A stretch of DNA of 64,000 nt, taken from Chamaecyparis obtusa (taxonomy: Eukaryota > Streptophyta > Pinopsida > Cupressales > Cupressaceae). Below are positions 16,084-32,243 of the stretch, one piece after another. The notes under the pieces are model-generated. The model worked only from the letters and a program-made list of their open reading frames with translations. It did not search any database and was not told where the DNA came from. Every line of letters starts with the position of its first letter. The stretch's first letter is position 1. A program made the translations under genes and the position numbers. The stretch is from assembly GCA_027943335.1 (NCBI GenBank), contig BSBK01003560.1, positions 124,001 through 188,000 of the forward strand, in the 5' to 3' direction.

Positions 16084-16590
16084 CTAGTTGTAGAATCGTT
16101 TCAGGTGAAGAGCATTGAGAGGCTCTTTGAGAACATCACCTTCTCGAGTAGCTAGTTGATAAGATCCATAACCAAATGTTGTAGTAATGACAAAATGACC
16201 CAACCAGTTAAGTTTAAATTTGCCCTTTTGTTCTCTATTTTGTTGATTTTTCAGGTTCTCTCTCAAAACAAGATCACAAATCAGAATGGAAGGAAGATAA
16301 TTCATACAGAAGCAGAGGAATTTATTTAATAGGAAAATATTCAAAAGGTAATAATGATCTTGTCTTTGTAAAAACAACTATAAATTTTCTTCTAATTTCT
16401 CTTCTCTTTCCAAGACTAGACTCATGTGTGTACTCTTTAATGTTTCTTCATGATCTCCAGGCAAGAGTATTCAAATGACTAATGATATCTTCTTGGTCAT
16501 CTTCAAACCCTATATTTGGTTGAAGCATAGGAAATATGTTTTCATGAGGTAGCACCATTATTCCCTCATGTTTAAGTGACTGATCTTAAA
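16084..16590 (-). pseudogene. Ty3/gypsy pol C-terminus (integrase C-terminal domain), decayed
   Basis: The minus-strand frame ending at 16084 encodes REQKGKFKLNWLGHFVI, TTTFGYGSYQLATREGD and KEPLNALHLKRFYN. This is the plant gypsy integrase tail, in which K-F-x-x-N-W-x-G-P-F/Y-V-I is followed by G-x-Y-x-L and P-x-N-A-x-x-L-K-x-Y-Y. The Pro of the GPF/Y motif is His here. Upstream, around 16590-16380, the same strand gives fragments such as HEGIMVLPHENIF with stops. Reverse transcriptase is not present in the window on this side, so the element is truncated. Confidence 0.7.
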
Positions 16591-19071
16591 ATGGCCATTT
16601 GTTTCCCCAACAAAGTCATCAAAAATTTGTTAGTTAACAAATTGGTCTTTCAAATAATATGACTCAAACCCTCACAAGAATTCTCTATTAATGAACAATT
16701 GAAAGAGCTTTCAATTAGCCCAATCTCTGAATCGACAAGTATAGCTCCCTAGAATAGATATTCAATGAATATATTTTTTTTATTTTTTAAATATAAAAGG
16801 GGGCTACACACTTAACTTGAGAGAAGAAGAGGCTTCTAATGGACATACATCACCATGTTATATCCATGCTATAAATATAAAATGATAACAATTTTATATT
16901 ATATTATTTTCCACAACTATGAAAATAAAATACAACTAAACTAATATGAAGATCTTAGAATGTACACATCCACAACTATGAAAGTCATACAAACCATAAA
17001 ATGTATAAAGGAGTGTTGATTTTGTTAAATAAAATAGATATGATAAATGAAAACCAAAAATGATTCACATATCATCTAATAATCATAGATCTTAAGAACA
17101 CAATTTAATATCTAAGATTAACTGACTTCATCTATCATTCATCCATTCCTTCAACAATAAATGTTTCAACTATAAACGAACAACAACCATATTTTTTACC
17201 CTTGATTCTCACTCAATTGTCACAACAAAAAGGGGAGAGCTAAAACCAAAATTTCCTATTGGAGTTGATGAGTAAACAACCCACAACTCCCAAGAACACC
17301 AGCACGCAAACACTTGTCACAGAAAGAGAGATAAGCAAGAAGCTAGATAGGCCTGAACACATTGATCCACGAGAGAGGAGAAATCATTGATGTGCAAAAA
17401 CAAAAGTTGTAATTCAATCATGAATAATTTGTTACAAAATTATAATCTGTTATGAAAACAGAGGAGATCAATCCTTATAAAGGAGATCTGAAACCCTAAA
17501 AGGGTAAAACCTAGGTTGCACAATAATAATTAGTAAAGCAATTAATTATTATATGCCTAAAGTTTAGCTCAAGCAGAAATAGATAATAAGTGACTTAGTA
17601 ATTAAATCAAATATTATTTAATTAATAAGAAAACACTTTATTACTCTAACATTTCCAATCCCTAATAAAATGTTCAACATAGATATAAATAGTCCCTTCA
17701 TCTTCCATGACGATTATAATGACAATTCTTGAAAATTAACTGAAATAGTTTCATGACAGATGGCACTTTAACACTATTGACCCTGACTCTTCTTCTCTTT
17801 GTCAGGCAAAATTTTGCAACCTTGTTGTAAACCTCATGGCAACTTAATTAATCTCACCACTCTTCAAGATAATCTAACAAGCACTTAGACATCACCAATA
17901 AATCTACCAACCAATAGATAAGTATGCGACCTCGAATTGCTTTACACCATAAGCTTTTGGATTCCTCTAATGGAGCAACTATGATGAAAATTTTATAAAG
18001 CCCATCTTCCACTTTGCAAATGTCGGAGACCAACCTTCATAAGTTCCCACTTTTGGTATTTTAGGAATTGCACTTCCCCCCTTCACTTTCTGATGAATGT
18101 GTACTTCAAACCTCCCTTTACTGAACAAAGGGTTCCACCAAGGTAATAAGTCTTTTTATCATTCATTAATCATGAATCTATTGATTTGACTTCTTCTGTC
18201 ATCTTTCAATCTTCCCATGACTTCACAGTGTGGGTCCTCGCATCTCTTTAGAGTTGTAGGAATTCTACGACCAAGCTTTCATTTATGTCACCTTTAGCAC
18301 TCCGAACAACAATTTCCCACAATGAAACACTTTAGCACTTTCTCCTCTTATTTATTTACTATCACACTTCACTTTTTGCCACTAATGCAACAAATTTCGA
18401 TGAGACTTAGAACTTTGGACTTAGACTAACTGAAAGACTTAACCAAAATTTAGTACCCATATTCCCAAGATCCCAACTGCATCCAAATCTTGAATATCTG
18501 ACAGGAAACTAGTTCTTTGAAAATCCCGACACTTAGAGACTCAAACGTAAAAATGAACTTTTAACCAGACTTTAAAATTTTCAATGCCAATTTTACATAG
18601 AGGGACTAAAATATGGCAACACTATGTATATGCCACATTTGTTATAATCAAAATTTTACTTCTTAGAAAAGTAGATGATTGTTTGAGAATACTATTTATG
18701 CTACATAATCACTGTGGCAGTCATATATTAGAAGTGGCCTTTTCATGTCCAAAGCATGTCAAGTATATGCAAACCACAATCATATGCATGAATACGCAAA
18801 ATACTACAAACTACTTCTCCAATATGCCTATGAAACAAAGGTGGTTTAGGTATTTCAATTGGAAGTTACATAGAATTTGTCAAGATTTACAAGTGATAGA
18901 ATAAATACAATCCATAATCTTCTTTACCATTTCTCAAATGTTCAATCTTTCTACAAATAAAATTTTCATTCCATGTGTTATCAATAATAGACATTTTGAA
19001 TACAACATATGCAGTTTGTCAAAGCACTACATGCAAATAGTGCTAACTCATTCTAAAGTTGTTATTGCAAT
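16591..19071. other. Intergenic, no gene recognised
   Basis: AT-rich, with scattered stops in all frames. An open frame at 18584-18904 (106 codons, plus strand) has no recognisable domain and may be chance. I see no repeats worth naming. Confidence 0.5.
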
Positions 19072-19076
19072 ATAGT
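19072..19076. repeat. Target site duplication ATAGT (left copy)
   Basis: ATAGT directly precedes the 5' LTR and recurs at 23051-23055 directly after the 3' LTR. Confidence 0.95.
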
Positions 19077-20539
19077 TGATGCAGGTGCATCCCGGGACTC
19101 CAATCATTTCAAAGATCCGGGACTCTACATATATTTTAATGGTTAATTTTAATAATGTAACGGTTGGATTGAGTCTAAGTTTTAGATGGTTATTTTATTA
19201 ATGTATTCGGTCGGGTAGAATTAAGTGATTAAGATATAATAAATGTTTGTATCATCATGAAGTTGACAACTTCGTTGTCAACTCCATGATACTTTACTAT
19301 TTTAGTTAATTTTCTTACTCTAATCGGTCATGAAGAATCGAATTAGTATGTTAAAGAGTCAGTTATGTTAGAGTGTCGGTTATCGAGTGGAATTTGGTTG
19401 TTGAAAGTTCTTTATATATGTAATGAAAAACCTGATAAGGGGGAAGTAGTAGTAGTAGTAGTACAGAGGATGTTAAGAATCGATGGAAAGGATGTAGCCG
19501 AGAAAGTTGAATAAATGGAATGTAATGTTTTATGAATTGTTTTGTTTTACTTGCTAGTTGTAAGGCACAACCACAGTCATTTTCATGTTGATGTCGGGTT
19601 TGAATTGTAAGAAACAGTTATAATTTGAATGACATATCATTTGCTATGTTTCTGTTCATGTCTTTTGAAGATTTTAAAGTTTGTGTTGTTTAGAACAACC
19701 AAGAAACTATTTTGTTATTGCTTGATTTGGTGACAGTCCCGATTTGGGGCATTAACAGTCTTGTGTTTATGCATCGGGTTTCTTTTAAATTATTATGGAC
19801 CAATGTTAACAGCTCAGTCTTGTTAGTGTTTGGGTTCACGACAGTGCTAAATGTTTGAATGATATAACATCAAACTAGTTTCAAAGAAACTGTTATGTGG
19901 TTTGTGGATTGATTACGGTCCAAGTTACGAGATATTAAGAAGTTGGTTATGTCATGTGGAGCCAAGAGGTTTGTTAGGATAGTCACGTTGAAATACAGTC
20001 AAAAGGGAGAAGCATGTTTCACAATGGTATTCGGGTTGAATAGGATGCTATTGAAGTTCATTGACAGCCGAAGATCCCTATACCTCATGCTCAGCGTTTT
20101 GAGTTGAAGGAAGTATTGGTCAATGTGATATGAAATGATGTTGAAGATAACTTACTGAGTGAGTAAATCGAGCCCTATATTTGTACGTTGAGTATGTGTT
20201 TTGCTTGGTAGTGTTATAATCAAAGGGACCCACAAGCAACGCATTTGCAAAGTTGTTTCATCGAAGGAAAAGCATGAAGGAACCGTGGACATACAACAAT
20301 TATTGAATCTTGGTAAGAGGAATCGGTGATCTATTTTGGAGTATAGTAGTTGGTCGACGCCATTATATTGTTGTGTAGACATTATTTGTATCAGCATATT
20401 AAAAGATTTTTATTCTGTGATGAACATTTGCAAGGAAGAACTTTCATATATGCAGATATTGAGAAAGTTTTAATGTTGTTTTAAGAAAAGTTATAAAATA
20501 TATGCAGATTCAAATCATTGGTTGAGTACCTCTGCATCA
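19077..20539 (+). repeat. 5' LTR of the non-autonomous element
   Basis: It has a hairpin at 19251-19287, a TATA-like TTTATATATG at 19411-19420 and an (AGT)n tract about 19449-19463 that is longer than in the 3' LTR. AATAAATGGAATG near 19511 could serve as polyadenylation signal. Confidence 0.95.
19411..19420 (+). promoter_or_regulatory. TATA box in 5' LTR
   Basis: TTTATATATG is conserved in the other LTR at 21931-21940 and sits about two-fifths into the LTR, where a U3/R promoter is expected. Inferred from sequence only. Confidence 0.5.
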
Positions 20540-20541
20540 AT

Positions 20542-20553
20542 TAGTATCAGAGT
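20542..20553 (+). other. Primer-binding site (initiator tRNA-Met type)
   Basis: TAGTATCAGAGT starts two bases after the LTR end. It differs by two bases from TGGTATCAGAGC, the usual complement of the initiator tRNA-Met 3' end. Confidence 0.8.
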
Positions 20554-20623
20554 AGGAAGCTCTTGAGCGTTTGATAGTTATAAATCACACCAGGACCTAG
20601 CGGTGACAAATTCTATTTGATTC

Positions 20624-20836
20624 TTGAGTATGCTTTTGACAAGTTTTGTAGATAAATTGTTAGATTTTCTTGGTGTTGTGTACCCATTTGTGAGTGATTT
20701 TGGGGGAAACCAAATCCAACTTGATCAATTGGGTTTGAGTCCTTCACAAGCATTCAAAAGTGCTGGATTGGTAACAAGTTACATTAATGGAAGGAAAAGA
20801 AGAGATGTTGAAATTAGATGCATGGATTGCATATGA
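20624..20836 (+). CDS. Short ORF at start of element interior, function unknown
   Basis: 70 codons starting shortly after the primer-binding site (DKLLDFLGVVYPFVSDFGG, LGLSPSQAFKSAGLV). It overlaps the longer ORF by about 50 bases in a different frame. It may be the original N-terminus of the same protein separated by a frameshift, but there is no homologue in the window to prove it. Confidence 0.35.
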   Translation: MSMLLTSFVDKLLDFLGVVYPFVSDFGGNQIQLDQLGLSPSQAFKSAGLVTSYINGRKRRDVEIRCMDCI

Positions 20837-21542
20837 GGAAGCGCAAGAGAAAAAGAAAAAGAAAGTTGAAATGGAAAAGAGAAAAGAGGAAAACAAAAGC
20901 AAACAAGAAGCAAGAAGAAAGAAGATGGAAGATGACTTAACAACTTATGAGATGAAATTAGACATCATGGACAAAAGAGACCAAGCGATACTTAAATTGA
21001 TTGAAGCCCAAATAGTGTCTGAAGAAGCAGAAATGAAGGTGAAGAGTTGTCCATTGGAAGGACAAGAGAAGAAAACTGATGCTGGTGAAGAGCAAAAGGT
21101 TTTGGATGAACCTTGTGTTGAGAAGGTTCTGGTTGAATATAGAGATGTTGAAAAGATTGTTGATTTGGGCAGCAACGATTTGATTACGGAAAAGCTTGAG
21201 GATAGTCACATGGTTTACAATGATCAAATGGTAGATGATATAGTCTCACATGAAAAGACATTGGTATTGGCGAGCATGGATGATAATATGGAAGTAGTTC
21301 ATAGTGAAAGAATTTTTTCCATTGATGGAGTTCTGATTCCTTTAGCGGATCAATCCAATATTCAGATTCATGGAGGAGAAATATATGTTTTATTTTGTGC
21401 GGGTGTGCAACACACATGTGTGGATGATGCCTATGATTTGGACTCTATTTTTTCCTCCAGAGCGCAGGTGTACGAGCTATTGGTGACTATGCTTATTTTT
21501 GTTGGGGTTCACCGAATGATGCCCTTGAACTGGAAGACTTGA
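20787..21542 (+). CDS. Charged coiled-coil protein encoded by the non-autonomous LTR element
   Basis: 251 codons filling most of the element interior and ending 47 bases before the 3' LTR. Residues 10-75 are extremely Lys/Glu-rich (EKKKKKVEMEKRKEE, EARRKKMEDD) and should form a long coiled coil. Residues 75-175 are acidic. The last third is more hydrophobic (ERIFSIDGVLIPLADQ, GGEIYVLFCAGVQH). I find no CCHC knuckle, protease D-S/T-G or other retroelement motif. It could be a captured host fragment or a remnant gag-like coat protein. It is uninterrupted even though the LTRs have diverged by several percent, which is mild evidence of constraint. Confidence 0.55.
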   Translation: MEGKEEMLKLDAWIAYEEAQEKKKKKVEMEKRKEENKSKQEARRKKMEDDLTTYEMKLDIMDKRDQAILKLIEAQIVSEEAEMKVKSCPLEGQEKKTDAGEEQKVLDEPCVEKVLVEYRDVEKIVDLGSNDLITEKLEDSHMVYNDQMVDDIVSHEKTLVLASMDDNMEVVHSERIFSIDGVLIPLADQSNIQIHGGEIYVLFCAGVQHTCVDDAYDLDSIFSSRAQVYELLVTMLIFVGVHRMMPLNWKT

Positions 21543-21589
21543 AAGAAGACTAATTCAAAGGGACTTGAATTCTTTTGTCCCGGGAAGCA

Positions 21590-23050
21590 TGATGCAGGCG
21601 CATCCCAGGACTCCAATCATTTCAAAGATCCAGGATTCTACATATGTTTTAATGGTTAATTTTAATAATGTAACGGTTGGATTGAGTCTAAGTTTTAGAT
21701 GGTTATTTTATTAATGTATTCGGTTGGGTAGAATTAAGTGATTAAGATATAATAAATGTTTGTATCATCGTGAAGTTGACAACTTCATTGTCAACTCCAC
21801 GATACTTAACTAGTTTAGTTAATTTTCTTACTCTAATCGGTCATGAAGAACTGTTAGAGGAATTAGTATGTTAAAGAGTCAGTTATGTTAGAGAGTCAGT
21901 TATTGAGTGGAATTCAGTTGTTGAAAGTTCTTTATATATGTAATGAAAAACCCGATAAGGGGGAAGTAGTAGTACAGAGGATGTTAAGAATCGATGGAAA
22001 GGATGTAGCCGAGAAAGTTGAATAAATAGAATGTAATGTTTTATGAATTGTTTTGTTTTACTTGCTGGCCGTAAGGCACAACCACAGTCATTTTCATGTT
22101 GATGCCGGGTTTGAATTGTAAGAAATAGTTATAATTTGAATGACATATCATTTGCTATGTTTCTATTCATGTTTTTTGAAGATTTTTAAGTTTGTGTTGT
22201 TTAGAAAAACCAAGAAACTATTTTGTTATTGCTCGATTTGGTGACAATCCTGATTTGGGGCATTAACGGTCTTGTGTTTATGCATCGGGTTTCTTTTAAA
22301 TTATTATGGACCAATGTTAACAGCTCAGTCTTGTTGGTGTTTGGGTTCATGACAATGCCAAATGTTCGAATGATATAACATCAAACCAGTTTCAAAGAAA
22401 CTGTTATGTGGTTTGTGGATTGATTACGACCCAAGTTATGGGATATTAAGAAGTTGGTTATGCTGTGTGGAGCCAAGAGGTTTGTTAGGTCAGTCATGTT
22501 GAAATATAGTCAAAAGGGAGAAGCATGTTTCATAGCGGTATTCGGGTTGAATAGGATGCTATTGAAGTTCATTAACAACTGAAGATCCCTATACCTCATG
22601 CTCGACGTTTGGAGTTGAAGGAAGTATTGGTCAGTGTGATATGCAATGATGTTGAAGATAACTTACTGAGTGAGTAAACCAAGCCCTATATTTGTACGCT
22701 GAGTATGTGTTTTGTTTGGTAGTGTTATAATCAGAGGGACTCGTGAGCAATGCATTTGCAGAGTTGTTTCATCGAAGGAAAAGCATGAAGGAACCGTGGA
22801 CATACAACAATTATTGAATCTTGGTAAGAGGAATCAATGATCTATTTTGGAGTATAGTAGTTGGTCGATGCCATTATATTGTTGTGTAGACATTATTTGT
22901 ATTGGCACATTAAAAGATTTTTATTCTCTGATGAACATTTACAAGGAAGAACTTTCATATATGCGGATATTGAGAAAGTTTTAATGTTGTTTTAAGAAAA
23001 TTTATAAAATATATGCAGATTCAAATCATTGGTTGAGTACCTCTGCATCA
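21590..23050 (+). repeat. 3' LTR of the non-autonomous element
   Basis: Aligns end to end with 19077-20539. Most differences are C/T and G/A. The (AGT)n tract is shorter, and an extra CTGTTAGAG-like stretch is present near 21850. Confidence 0.95.
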
Positions 23051-23055
23051 ATAGT
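23051..23055. repeat. Target site duplication ATAGT (right copy)
   Basis: Matches 19072-19076 exactly. Confidence 0.95.
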
Positions 23056-23417
23056 GCTGCACCCTGGCAATAGATGTGTCTTTCTATAATGATAATATGG
23101 TCTTTCGTGTAGTATCCCTACTAGAAGAAATGTGCATCATCATTGTAGTTATTACCATAGTTTAATACATGCCTTGATTCTTTGGTTGTTGACATGTAAC
23201 ATGACAATTTTCTTGTATTAATTTTCATAAAAGAATAAAACATTTTCAATTTCAATCTCATTGTTGGAAATTATGGACATAATATCCTATTTTTTTTTTT
23301 ATAGATTGACATATTTCAATTGTAATTGAAACTTTAATGATACAATAGCTATAGTTATCATCTAAATGGAAAGGCAACATAGTAAATGTATTACAAGCGT
23401 ATTGTCAAAATGGTCTC

Positions 23418-24102
23418 ATGGAAATGTTGCCTTTGCCTACAGAGAAACTAACTAGAATGAACAGATTGTTAGAGCAATCAACTTTTAAAGTGTACAAAGC
23501 AGGGAATCGTAATTGTATAAATATATTGCTAATTTCCAAAAAGACTAGGAGATGTGCCAAGAAAAGCCCATATAAAGGTGTTAAAAGACGTACGAGGTTG
23601 CCATGCTACAGAAATCAGGAACCCCAATACTAAGTTTCACCATTGGCTTGGTACATTTGACACCACTGAGGATGCTTCTAGTGCATATGATAAGGTTGCA
23701 AAGTCCATGAACTGAATTAGATTAAGGTCAAATTTTGGTAGCAATAGTCTGGAACCATACAATAACATGGAAGTGAATATTATGTCATCTCCAACAATGG
23801 TGTCCTCTTCCATGGTACAAGCACATCACAATAGTCCAAGTTCCCTTTCATGTTCTGGCCTCTCTTTTATTTTCAACTATGAATCTTCATCAATGATCAA
23901 TGCATCTACTGATAGAATTCCCAATTTCCAATGCAGTTCCATCTCAACATGCAATGTTGAGAATGATTTTGTTGCTCACTATATAAAAAAGGAAACCAAT
24001 GTTCTGTTATTTGATAATCATGAACAAGAGAAATCAAATTATTCTAATGATGTACAAAAAAAATGCACATGTTTGATGGTTCTCCACAACCAAGATTATT
24101 AG
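23418..24102 (+). pseudogene. AP2/ERF-type transcription factor, broken copy
   Basis: The first open frame (from 23418) contains KKSPYKGVKRRTR, the start of an AP2 DNA-binding domain (Y-R-G-V-R-R-R). At about 23595, where the conserved W-G should stand, the frame shifts. The next frame continues the domain: ATEIRNPNTKFHHWLGTFDT, then TEDASSAYDKVAK and, after one UGA (23713-23715, where Gly is usual), IRLRSNF. The frame then runs open to 24102 through a Ser/Asn-rich tail (MVSSSMVQAHHNSPSSLSCS). AP2/ERF proteins bind GCC-box or DRE promoter elements in the nucleus. The domain is about the normal 60 residues. With one shift and one stop it cannot make a full protein as read. Confidence 0.8.
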
Positions 24103-24153
24103 ATGACATAGTTCACACATACTCAGCGACATAGAGTATCGAACATCGCAAAG

Positions 24154-24310
24154 AAGGTGTTGACAATAGCAACACAGATGGTGGCAACTCTCCAGACTTC
24201 CTAAGTGCTATAGCTAATCCATACAATTGCAACATTGGTGCATCTAATTTGTCAACATCGACTTTGGATACCCTGAAAAATGCAACCTCCAATTGTGTAC
24301 AAGTGTAGTA
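24154..24310 (+). pseudogene. Possible further C-terminal remnant of the AP2/ERF copy
   Basis: A short plus-strand frame encodes SPDFLSAIANPYNCNIGASN and ends TSNCVQV at a stop near 24308. The Asn/Ser-rich composition matches the tail upstream. It may be a downstream part of the same protein after another shift. Weak evidence. Confidence 0.3.
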
Positions 24311-24510
24311 AAGCAATGGTATTCACTCTAATCACATTTATTTCTTACTATTTGTCATTTGCATGACATAACTATGAGAGTCATTGAAGCATACAATTAG
24401 GTTATTGTATATATATAGCTTATACAAAAATTTGTACTATTGTGACTAATTTGGTAACTTTTTTCCCTTGTAAATAAATTGTAGGGAGTGGATAGATTGT
24501 TGATTGTTCT

Positions 24511-24849
24511 ATGAATCATCATCTTTCATCCAATGAACTAGAAATTGCACACATAAGGAGGAATGCAATTGATTTCATTCTAGACATGCACAACATGGCC
24601 AATTTCATATACTCCAATAACAATGCTGCAATTGGGAACGTATACAATAACAATTATTCGTTGTCTACTAAAGATGAAAGTTCTAGCAATAGACTACAAA
24701 AATAATATGACATATGTCTAGAGATTGCAATAGAAATTGAGAAACTCAAGAGTAGGTTATTCAAAGTGGAGGAAACTGTGAATGTTATGAAAGAGGCCAT
24801 CTTTAAATTTTGCAAGTGCCACTCAACGTGCACTCTGCAATACAATTAA
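24511..24849 (+). pseudogene. Unidentified coding-like remnant with coiled coil
   Basis: An open frame of 64 codons (24511-24705; Asn/Ser-rich, MNHHLSSNELEIAHIRRNAI) is followed in another frame by YDICLEIAIEIEKLKSRLFK and EETVNVMKEAIFKFC, ending with a stop at about 24847. The heptad pattern suggests a coiled coil. It may be part of the AP2/ERF copy upstream or a separate remnant. I do not recognise it. Confidence 0.3.
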
Positions 24850-24859
24850 GCATGTTCCA

Positions 24860-25230
24860 ATCCCATAAATTTTTGGCAAAAAAGAGCTCTACATTACACA
24901 CCGCTTTTTACTTTTGTACTCTGCAAACTCACATCCAACACTAAAGCCATGTAGGTATACATAAAAAGAAAGTCAAGAACAAAAATGTATTTTGTAAGCA
25001 AAGAATATAGTATAATTATTTGAACCTTCAAAAATTTTGGCAAAAAAAAGGTTTAAATTACATACCACATCCTTTAAACTTTCCCATACTCATTCCTCCC
25101 TTTCCTCCGAACCTTGGGGTTCAACAGTTCCAAATCCAAGTCTAAAGTCATATAGGTGCACATAAAAAGAAAGAAAAGAACAATAAACTATTTTGCAAGG
25201 AAAACATATTGTATAATCAAATTAAATGTT
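24860..25230. repeat. Diverged two-copy tandem repeat
   Basis: TTTTGGCAAAAAA...TACATAAAAAGAAAG at about 24872-24980 recurs as TTTTGGCAAAAAAAA...CACATAAAAAGAAAG at about 25036-25175. Both are followed by AAGAACAA and a GTATAAT stretch. The rest of 25230-26000 is AT-rich with no gene seen. Confidence 0.6.
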
Positions 25231-26078
25231 ATTTTGTTTGTAAGAAATTGACAATAAAATTTATTATAACTCATTTTGCAATGGATAATTAGTGATGCAG
25301 TTGTCTAGAAATAGAATATGAACATTAAACATCCATCGCCCCTTGGTATTGTGAAGCCCAACTAAGAGAGCTTGTTGTCTCTTTATGCTATGTTTCCATT
25401 GTAGTCTAAACTATATTAGTAATATGCTAGACTCATTATCAAATGTGATATTTACCATGTATGCATACGTCTCCAATGTACCTCATCTCATGTGTGATCT
25501 TAATAGCTTATACTCCTAGATAGTAAATAATCATATATACATGCACTTGGCTAAGAAATATAGATGCACTTGGCTTAAAAATGCAACAAGACATCAATGT
25601 AATAGCATATGAAAAAATAGAAATGATGTCTTTTAAATTTATAATATAACCAAGGTAGAAACATATGAGCTTAATATTATCTATTACAATACATAATTAC
25701 TAACACCTATTTTAATACAACATTTGTAGGCACTAGCGAACCCCACAAAGGAGAAACAATATAGAATCTTTCCTTCATCAAACCAAATCTCTTGGGCACT
25801 TAATGTTTATGTTCAATATTTCTTTTTGAGATACCCACACAACTTAGTTCTATATTTCTTTATCTAGTGCTCTTTAGACAAACATTACATTTTCAAAATT
25901 TTAAACTAGATTATTATCCTTCCACCAAGGGTAGTTATGATTAATGTGATTCTTTAAATTAATGAATGAAACATACGACAACTAATATCATTTCATTTGC
26001 AAAAACTTTTAATATATGGGCGCAATGGGCACAAAGGGTGTTGTAAAAAAAGATGCAAATAGAAAATTGACGGCTCAA

Positions 26079-26202
26079 AATTTCGTCCGCAATGTTTGCC
26101 CTAATTTCGTCCGCCTCATAGAAGCTCGGTTTTAAAGTTAGGGTTTGAGGGATAAAGTCTTTTGATTTTAGTTGGATGCGGCCTTGCTTGCTGCTAAACC
26201 CT
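26079..26202 (+). promoter_or_regulatory. RPS3A promoter region with telo-boxes and a 12-base direct repeat
   Basis: AATTTCGTCCGC occurs twice, at 26079-26090 and 26103-26114. TTAGGGTTT (26138-26146) is an inverted telo-box (AAACCCTAA), and a near-match TAAACCCTT lies at 26195-26203 in the other orientation. Telo-boxes are a known hallmark of plant ribosomal-protein promoters. Two TGGGC cores near 26018-26032 are only partial matches to the site II element. Confidence 0.65.
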
Positions 26203-26219
26203 TCGCAGGTGTATTAAAC

Positions 26220-31245
<5,026 letters not shown>

Positions 31246-32240
31246 TATATCTGTTTATTAGATCAATTTTCAGAACCTGACCAAGTCTGGTCCTTATATG
31301 CAGAGTTCTAGTTCACTGTTTGTTATTGAAATTTTCAAGTTTGGATGCTCATTTATTTCTTTTGGCAGTGCTAAATAGCATGTTTGTTATGCTGTTTGCA
31401 TCAATATTCTCAACTTGAGTTTTTTTTATAGGATCTACTTAGGGGCAACTTCAATTTTGGATGTTCATTTCACTGATTTAGCAGCACCTCTAAATAACAT
31501 TTTATTTTGGTGCAACTTTTATACAGTTATACTAAGTTTAGCTGAGTAATTTGATTATTTTATTTTATTTTGGACATTTATTGAACATATATTTCCAATT
31601 TTAGTTTGCATTCTAGAATTGAGTAGTTATGCATGCAATGGATCAAAGAATTGTGTACTTCGGTATTGTGTGACTTACGTGTTAATGCCATATTTCAATA
31701 CCATTTTAACTGTCATGGCACCACTTCTATATGCAAGTTTTTTCTTTTATTGAATTGGATTTCATGTCTTATTAAAAATTGTAAAATCATGTTGTGATTC
31801 TTATTTTAATTGTTCAACCTACATAGAGAATAACATTGCTGTAGAGTTCAAAATAGTGTATGGACCACACAAGTGTCTAGAAAGTTTGTTTTTGTTGATT
31901 ATATTTTAAATGTTTTGTTTTGCACTTGAGAAATTTGTTGGGAACTTAAGAATAGAAGGCCATGACATTGTTTTGGGGGTGTGTTCCCTACCTTCACTAT
32001 GATTCTTCTGCTTGCTTTGGAATTTATCATGTCTTACCATCAGATCAACATCAGATCAACGTCTGTATATTGAGTTTTCATTATTCGATCCTATGCGCAT
32101 GAAGATTCCCCATTCTGTAATACATTCTCCCATTTTGTGGACTGAGAAGGTAAGGAAGTACTCATGACACCGTTTTATTAATGGTGGCTTTGGGAGCAGC
32201 CCTAATTTTACCATTAGCTCTAACATTTTTTGGTTTTCTT
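31246..32240. other. RPS3A 3' flank, no gene seen
   Basis: AT-rich and includes the 3' UTR of RPS3A. A GGATG(C/T)TCATTT...GCA-type stretch occurs twice (about 31342 and 31459), suggesting a small duplication. No coding domain. Confidence 0.5.
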
Positions 32241-32243
32241 GAG

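Larger units (their letters stand above)
19077..23050 (+). mobile_element. Complete non-autonomous LTR retrotransposon (3974 bp)
   Basis: Two direct LTRs (19077-20539, 1463 bp; 21590-23050, 1461 bp) start TGATGCAG and end CTGCATCA, perfect 8-base inverted termini. They are flanked by a perfect 5-bp duplication, ATAGT. A primer-binding site for initiator tRNA-Met follows the 5' LTR. The interior is only 1050 bases and has no gag, protease, integrase or reverse transcriptase domain, so it must be mobilised in trans. By eye there are about 18 substitutions in the first 320 aligned LTR bases, mostly transitions, so the insertion is not recent. It fits the LARD/TRIM class but carries its own ORF. 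Confidence 0.95.

Noticed and set aside
20945..21417. Minus-strand frames opposite the coiled-coil ORF
   Set aside because: Antisense shadows of the Lys/Glu-rich coding sequence (rich in Ser, Phe and Leu).
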